Assembly: GCA_041635475.1 (NCBI GenBank) | Contig: JBFKVA010000083.1 | Span: forward strand, 1-9,323 | DNA: 9,323 nucleotides | Source of the DNA: GCA-020352575 sp041635475 | Lineage (GTDB): Bacteria > Actinomycetota > Acidimicrobiia > Spongiisociales > JAENVV01 | Reading direction: 5' to 3' | Notes under the pieces: model-generated | The model's database searches: none | Told to the model about the DNA's origin: nothing | What the model saw: the letters and a program-made list of their open reading frames with translations, nothing else | Program-made: the position numbers and the translations under genes | In this document: positions 5,709 to 9,323 of the stretch, in pieces | Layout of the letters: each line of letters opens with the position of its first letter | Position numbering within the stretch: position 1 is the first letter of the stretch

Positions 5709-6362
5709 GTGCGTGCCGTCGCCGACGCCGCCATGCCCTACGTCGCGGTTCCCCCCGTGGGTGCAGGACATCCGGTGCTCATCATCCACTCCTGGTGGGG
5801 GCTGACCCGGTCCTTCACCGACTTCGCCGACAAGCTGGCAACCCGCGGCTTCCTGGCCGGCTGCGTCGACCTCTACGACGGAGCAACTGCCGACACCGAG
5901 GGCGAGGCCCGCAGGTTGCGGGGACGGAAGCGAGCAGAACCCGTGTACAAGGTGCTGCGGCGGTGCCTCGGTTTGATCGCCTCCGACACTCGCGCCCTCG
6001 GCCCCCAGGCCGCGGTGGTCGGGTTCTCCATGGGCGCCCACTGGGCGGTGTGGCTGGCCCAACACCCCGAGCCGGCCCCGAGGGCGGCGGTCCTCTTCTA
6101 CGGTGCCCGCGGCGGCGACTGGAACGACGCGGAATGCCCCGTGCTGGCCCACTTCGCCGAAACCGATACGTTCGTCTCGGCCTCGGCCCGAGCGACCATG
6201 GAGCGGGCCATCAACCGGGCCGGCGTGGACTACCAGGCCTTCACCTACCCGGGGACCACCCACTGGTTCGCCGAGGCAGGAGGGCCGTCATTCGACAAGG
6301 AGGCGGCAGACCTCGCCCTCGATCGGACGGTGGAGTTCCTGGCCGGGGCAGGGGACCGGTAG
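5709..6362 (+). CDS. Dienelactone hydrolase family protein
   Basis: A 217-residue alpha/beta hydrolase of the dienelactone hydrolase family, cytoplasmic. The early strand and oxyanion region HPVLIIHSWWGL (residues 21-32) is typical. The nucleophile elbow reads GFSMG, giving Ser107 where classical dienelactone hydrolases have Cys. The acid is probably Asp153 (FAETDTFV), and the base is His185 in TTHWF. The usual chloroaromatic-pathway partners are absent, so it is probably a general esterase or lactonase rather than part of chlorocatechol degradation. GTG 5709 is preferred because TAGGCT lies 6 bases upstream; ATG 5733 (MPYVAVPP) is a plausible alternative. It is divergent from the YdeI-like gene, and two hairpins follow its stop. 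Confidence 0.88.
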   Translation: MRAVADAAMPYVAVPPVGAGHPVLIIHSWWGLTRSFTDFADKLATRGFLAGCVDLYDGATADTEGEARRLRGRKRAEPVYKVLRRCLGLIASDTRALGPQAAVVGFSMGAHWAVWLAQHPEPAPRAAVLFYGARGGDWNDAECPVLAHFAETDTFVSASARATMERAINRAGVDYQAFTYPGTTHWFAEAGGPSFDKEAADLALDRTVEFLAGAGDR

Positions 6363-6368
6363 GCGGGC

Positions 6369-6397
6369 GGCGGCGTGCCGCGCCGGCAACTGCCGCC
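6369..6397 (+). terminator. Hairpin just after the hydrolase stop
   Basis: Starting 7 bases after the stop, GGCGGC (6369-6374) pairs with GCCGCC (6392-6397), and inside it TGCCG (6376-6380) pairs with CGGCA (6384-6388) around a 3-base loop. The stem is very G/C-rich with no T run, as is common for terminators in high-GC bacteria. Confidence 0.45.
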
Positions 6398-6411
6398 GGG
6401 ACCGCACGCGC

Positions 6412-6439
6412 AGAAGAGCCCACCGGGGTGGGCGGTTCT
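6412..6439. terminator. Second hairpin between the convergent genes
   Basis: GCCCACC (6418-6424) and GGTGGGC (6427-6433) are exact complements. Outer arms AGAA (6412-6415) and TTCT (6436-6439) continue the stem past a 2x2 internal loop. It sits between the hydrolase (+) and the 60-residue minus-strand gene and could stop transcription from both sides. Confidence 0.5.
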
Positions 6440-6453
6440 CGCAGCACGAATCC

Positions 6454-6636
6454 TCAGGCCACGGCCGGCTGAGCCTGCTTCGAGCGCTTCCAGTTGGCCT
6501 TCTCGGGCGTCACTGCCTTGTCAGCGGCCTCCTTGGCAGCCTGTTCGACCTCGCGGACGAGTTCAGCGGCCTGGAGCCGAGCAGCCAGGGACCCATACGG
6601 CCCGTTGGTGGGGGTGTGGAGTCCGTTGTCTGACAT
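6454..6636 (-). CDS. Small charged helical protein, 60 residues
   Basis: The ATG at 6636 follows GGAGGT on the minus strand at a 5-base spacing, a near-perfect ribosome site. The protein begins MSDNGLHTPTNGPYGSL and then forms one long predicted amphipathic helix in residues 16-41 (LAARLQAAELVREVEQAAKE and on), followed by TPEKANWKRSKQ and a small Ala/Pro tail. There is no membrane segment and no Cys. No family is recognised. An in-frame start at 6660 would add eight residues but lacks a better ribosome site. It is divergent from the pilin gene. Confidence 0.65.
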   Translation of the reverse strand: MSDNGLHTPTNGPYGSLAARLQAAELVREVEQAAKEAADKAVTPEKANWKRSKQAQPAVA

Positions 6637-6760
6637 CGTCGACCTCCGTTGTGTCACCAACCGGTATCGGCCGCCCCCCGGGCGTGGTTGAGGGGAATCT
6701 CACGGAGGGTAGGGCTCTGAACACCCAAAGGGTGGCGAACAGAATCCCTCAAGCCCACTC
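6637..6760. promoter_or_regulatory. Divergent intergenic region with structured pilin leader
   Basis: TTGAGGG (6688-6694) is complementary to CCCTCAA (6746-6752) and would enclose a hairpin CACCC-AAA-GGGTG (6722-6734). This places a closed structure directly before the pilin start, which has no evident ribosome site. It could be a regulated leader if transcription starts upstream of 6688. The hallmark conserved blocks of the c-di-GMP-I riboswitch were not found. Confidence 0.35.
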
Positions 6761-7366
6761 GTGAACGTGACGACGTTTCCGCCCGTGACCAGCGGATTCG
6801 TGGGACTCCACCGTGCGGACAGGGGCATGACGCTCATCGAGGTGAGCATCGTCGTGCTCCTCATCGGCATCCTCGTGGCCGCCAGCCTTCCGACGTTCGT
6901 CGGCGCTCGCAATCGGGCCCAGGACGTTGAAGCCCAAGCCCGCCTCGACACCGCGATCAAGGCGGCCGACGTGTACTACTCGACCGACCAGACCTTCTCC
7001 GGCTTGACGGACGCGTCCGGGAGCGGTGTCATCCGCTCGTGGGGCGTCACCGCCCTGCAGGGCCTGGAACCCTCCGTGACGTTCACCGCCGGGACACTCG
7101 ACACGTCCGACTCGACGGCGGTGGACGGCGAGGTCCACGGGACGAGCACCGCCAAGGCCGACAACGGGCAACTTCTCGCCCTGTGGACGCCGTCCAGGAC
7201 CGGAACGTGGTACTGCGCGGTCGTCGCCAAGCAGTACAGCACCCGCTGGCGCACCTATCCCGACAGCCCGTTCCGGGGTCAACCCGGCGTGTTCAAGGGC
7301 AGGGCCGGCCAGCGGACGGACGTCGACTCTGCCGCCGAGTGCTTCGAGCGGGCGACCGGCTGGTAG
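6761..7366 (+). CDS. Type IV pilin-like protein with prepilin cleavage/methylation motif
   Basis: A 201-residue prepilin-like protein. Residues 1-22 form a leader ending in RADRG, then MTLIEVSIVVLLIGILVAAS (23-42), the class-III signal with cleavage predicted between Gly22 and Met23 and Glu at mature position 5. Mature residue 1 is Met rather than the usual Phe. The hydrophobic helix (about 24-46) continues into an amphipathic helix with AQARLDTAIKAADVYY. The C-terminal globular domain has only two Cys, 152 (TWYCAV) and 194 (AECFER), placed to form a disulfide loop. No prepilin peptidase, PilB/PilC or other pilin lies in the window, so its assembly machine is elsewhere. The start is uncertain: GTG 6761 or GTG 6767. 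It ends 5 bases before the convergent patatin gene. Confidence 0.85.
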   Translation: MNVTTFPPVTSGFVGLHRADRGMTLIEVSIVVLLIGILVAASLPTFVGARNRAQDVEAQARLDTAIKAADVYYSTDQTFSGLTDASGSGVIRSWGVTALQGLEPSVTFTAGTLDTSDSTAVDGEVHGTSTAKADNGQLLALWTPSRTGTWYCAVVAKQYSTRWRTYPDSPFRGQPGVFKGRAGQRTDVDSAAECFERATGW

Positions 7367-7371
7367 GCGCC

Positions 7372-8313
7372 CTACGTGAGGTGCTTGCGGAGCACCGCCC
7401 AGGTCTCCGCCGACGCCAGCCGCGACCGCATCGAGGCCAGGGTGGCGATGAACGTCGGCACGGCCCGGGCCGGGTCCATGGGGTTGGGGCGCATCGCCTT
7501 GAGGACCGACCGACGGGGCCGGAGGATCACGATGTCGGTGTGGGGCCACGCCGCCTGGATCATCCCGATCTCCTCCTCCAGGCTCTTGCGTCCCACCCGG
7601 TCGAGGACCGTTTCCAGCGGATGGGCGGTGAGGCTCGACTCCTCCGAGGCCATGGGGGCGATGACGAGCACGAGGTCGAGTGGCTCCGGGCTGGCCAGCA
7701 CGAGGTCGGCATGGGTTCCCGAGGCCACCCCCCCGTCGACGTACGACCGGCCGTCGATTCGGTGCGGATCGAACACGATGGGTACGGCCGACGAGGCCGA
7801 CACCGCGTCGTAGAGGGCGACATCGGGTGCCTCCTCGGTGCCGAACGCCACCCGCGACCGGGTGTCGAGGTCGAAGGCCACGCACACTGTCGGCTTCACC
7901 GGCCAGTCGTAGACCTTGCTCCCGATGAGATGCTCGACCCAGTCACCGATGCCACGGGGATCGAACCGGCCGGGAGCCCCGAGGACGAGGCTCACGCCCG
8001 GCCGCCGCAGCCCGGGCAGGATGCCCCGCCGCATCCACCGGCCGAACCCGGTGAAGACCTGCTTCTTGTACAGCAACTCGGAGATCCGCAGGGTGACGTC
8101 CTCCTGCTCCTCCTGCTCGTGCACGAGCAGGTCCACGGTGACCCCCCCGGAGCGCACGATGGCGGCCACCGTCGCTCCCGCCGACGTGCCGATGATGACG
8201 TCGGCATCATCGGGGTCCCAGTCGGTGGCAAGGCGGAGCGCCATGAGGCACCCCAACTGATAGGCGGCACCGCTGACGCCGCCACCACCCAGGACAATGC
8301 CCACTCGACTCAC
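7372..8313 (-). CDS. Patatin-like phospholipase family protein
   Basis: A 313-residue patatin-like serine hydrolase, probably hydrolysing acyl esters of lipids in the cytoplasm or at the membrane. The oxyanion loop GGGGVSG lies at residues 9-15, the nucleophile in GTSAG at 42-46 (Ser44), and the catalytic Asp in DGG at 193-195 (Asp193), so the Ser-Asp dyad is complete. A charged stretch HEQEEQED (65-72) lies after the nucleophile helix. No signal peptide or membrane helix is seen. The length suits the bacterial single-domain family. GTG 8313 is chosen because MSRVGIVLGGGG begins the fold and TACCCT lies 7 bases upstream. It converges with the pilin gene and is divergent from formate-tetrahydrofolate ligase. 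Confidence 0.92.
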   Translation of the reverse strand: MSRVGIVLGGGGVSGAAYQLGCLMALRLATDWDPDDADVIIGTSAGATVAAIVRSGGVTVDLLVHEQEEQEDVTLRISELLYKKQVFTGFGRWMRRGILPGLRRPGVSLVLGAPGRFDPRGIGDWVEHLIGSKVYDWPVKPTVCVAFDLDTRSRVAFGTEEAPDVALYDAVSASSAVPIVFDPHRIDGRSYVDGGVASGTHADLVLASPEPLDLVLVIAPMASEESSLTAHPLETVLDRVGRKSLEEEIGMIQAAWPHTDIVILRPRRSVLKAMRPNPMDPARAVPTFIATLASMRSRLASAETWAVLRKHLT

Positions 8314-8320
8314 GTCCGAG

Positions 8321-8326
8321 AGGGTA
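8321..8326 (-). promoter_or_regulatory. Leaderless-type -10 box TACCCT of the patatin gene
   Basis: On the minus strand TACCCT ends 7 bases before GTG 8313, so transcription would start at or next to the start codon. No ribosome-binding site is seen. Confidence 0.45.
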
Positions 8327-8357
8327 GCTCCGGGCCGAACGACACCGTGTCAGTCTG

Positions 8358-8363
8358 TAGCCT
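8358..8363 (+). promoter_or_regulatory. Candidate -10 box TAGCCT of the formate-THF ligase gene
   Basis: TAGCCT has the same form as the other boxes and would start transcription near 8370, leaving a short leader that contains GGGAG. The odd-centred palindrome GACACCGTGTC (8341-8351) lies just upstream, between this box and the divergent patatin promoter, and could bind a regulator of either gene. Confidence 0.4.
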
Positions 8364-8387
8364 CACGCCAACGACGTCGGGAGACAT

Positions 8388-9323
8388 GTGACCCCCACCC
8401 CCGTCCCGGGCGACCTCCAGATCGCTCGAGCCGCCACCATCGCCCCGATCCTCGAGGTCGCGGCCACGTACGGCCTCACCGCCGACGACCTCATCCCCCA
8501 CGGCGCCACCAAGGCCAAGGTGCACCTCGACGTCATGCGCCGGCTGGGCGAACGGCCTCGCGGCAAGTACATCGACGTCACCGCCATCACACCGACCCCG
8601 CTGGGTGAAGGCAAGACCACCACGACCGTCGGCCTCGTCCAGGGCCTGGCCCGGATCGGCCGGTCCGCCATCGCCTGCATCCGGCAGCCGTCCATGGGCC
8701 CAACCTTCGGCATCAAGGGCGGTGCGGCAGGCGGCGGCTACAGCCAAGTCGTGCCGATGGACGAGTTCAACCTCCACCTCACCGGTGACATCCACGCCAT
8801 CTCGGTCGCCCACAACCTGGTGGCGGCGGCCATTGACGCCCGCTGGTACCACGAACGGCGCCTCACCGACAAGGAGCTCAAGGCCATCGGCCTCCGCCGC
8901 CTCGACATCGACGTGTTCAAGGTGGAGTGGCGCCGGGTGGTGGACGTCAACGACCGGGCCCTGCGCAAGATCATCGTCGGGCTCGGTGGATCCCTCGACG
9001 GCCGACCCCGCGAGACCGGGTACGACATCTCGGTCGCGTCGGAACTCATGGCCATCCTGGCGCTCGTCGACGGGATCGACCACCGCACGGCGTTGCGCAA
9101 CCTCCGCGAGCGCGTGGGACGGGTCGTGGCCGCCTGGTCGAAGGCCGGCACGCCGGTGACCCTCGAGGACCTCGGCGTGGCAGGGGCCGTCACGGTGCTC
9201 ATGCGCGAAGCCCTCCATCCCACCATCATGCAGACGCTCGAGGGCCAGTTGGCGTTCGTCCACGCCGGGCCGTTCGCCAACATCGCCCACGGCAACAGCT
9301 CGATCCTCGCCGACCGGGTCGCC
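8388..9323 (+). CDS. fhs: Formate-tetrahydrofolate ligase, N-terminal part (cut by window end)
   Basis: The first 312 residues of an enzyme normally about 550-560 residues long; it runs off the window with no stop. It catalyses ATP-dependent formylation of tetrahydrofolate to 10-formyl-tetrahydrofolate, supplying one-carbon units for purines and other pathways in the cytoplasm. The ATP-binding loop TPTPLGEGKTTTT lies at residues 68-80. The family signature GIKGGAAGGGY lies at 108-118 and runs into VVPMDEFNLHLTGDIHAI. TGYDISVASELMAILALVDG appears further on. GTG 8388 is preceded by GGGAG; the ATG two bases earlier reads straight into TGA. No other folate gene is seen nearby. Confidence 0.97.
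   Translation, partial: MTPTPVPGDLQIARAATIAPILEVAATYGLTADDLIPHGATKAKVHLDVMRRLGERPRGKYIDVTAITPTPLGEGKTTTTVGLVQGLARIGRSAIACIRQPSMGPTFGIKGGAAGGGYSQVVPMDEFNLHLTGDIHAISVAHNLVAAAIDARWYHERRLTDKELKAIGLRRLDIDVFKVEWRRVVDVNDRALRKIIVGLGGSLDGRPRETGYDISVASELMAILALVDGIDHRTALRNLRERVGRVVAAWSKAGTPVTLEDLGVAGAVTVLMREALHPTIMQTLEGQLAFVHAGPFANIAHGNSSILADRVA

Noticed and set aside
5559..6263. Upstream extension of the YdeI-like frame
   Set aside because: The frame is open to 6263, but this part is antisense to the hydrolase and lacks any homology; the family N-terminus begins at GTG 5558.
6660..6760. c-di-GMP-I riboswitch before the pilin gene
   Set aside because: The conserved GGGCAAACC and GACGCAAAGCC blocks are not present.
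6749..7885. 378-codon minus-strand ORF
   Set aside because: It overlaps patatin in another frame and lies antisense to the pilin; Gly/Arg/Pro-rich shadow.
7039..8391. 450-codon plus-strand ORF
   Set aside because: It is antisense to the patatin gene and overlaps the pilin gene out of frame; the product is Arg/Gly/His-rich with no family features.
8310..9290. 326-codon minus-strand ORF
   Set aside because: It is antisense to formate-tetrahydrofolate ligase.

Overview
This window is very GC-rich, most codons end in G or C, and genes lie on both strands with short gaps. Several candidate -10 boxes have the form TANNNT (TAGGCT, TACCAT, TACCCT, TAGCCT, TACGGT). Three of them sit 6-7 bases before a start codon, as in leaderless transcripts. 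This suggests a high-GC actinobacterium, possibly a deep lineage such as Acidimicrobiia. The lineage is inferred from style only; no rRNA gene is present.

Left part (1-3400): a complete FAD/NAD(P)H monooxygenase-like flavoprotein (245-1513, +) is followed by about 290 bases without a gene that carry a long imperfect hairpin. Next is a gene of about 141 codons (1805-2232, +) that is readable only if two C6 tracts are each one base shorter. Its stop overlaps the ATG of a polytopic membrane protein (2229-2984, +), so the two look translationally coupled. Just downstream lie a 41-base inverted repeat (3003-3043) and a short, internally deleted remnant of a sensor histidine kinase (3043-3160). A small minus-strand ORF of 57 codons follows.

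Middle part (3401-6362): a pirin (minus) faces a two-gene plus-strand unit, a 32-codon ORF with a strong Shine-Dalgarno coupled by TGATG to a SnoaL/NTF2-like protein. A YdeI/DUF1801 protein (minus) is convergent with that unit and divergent from a dienelactone-hydrolase-family protein (plus). These are small oxidative-metabolism or stress-type housekeeping genes with no obvious common pathway.

Right part (6363-9323): two hairpins end the hydrolase gene. A 60-residue charged helical protein (minus) diverges from a solitary type IV pilin-like protein (plus) with a structured upstream region. A patatin-like phospholipase (minus) converges on the pilin with a 5-base gap. Divergent from the patatin is formate-tetrahydrofolate ligase (plus), cut off by the window end.

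No phage, CRISPR, toxin-antitoxin or defence cluster is visible. The most notable signals are the twice-frameshifted coupled gene, the kinase remnant beside an inverted repeat, and the small ORFs with strong ribosome sites.
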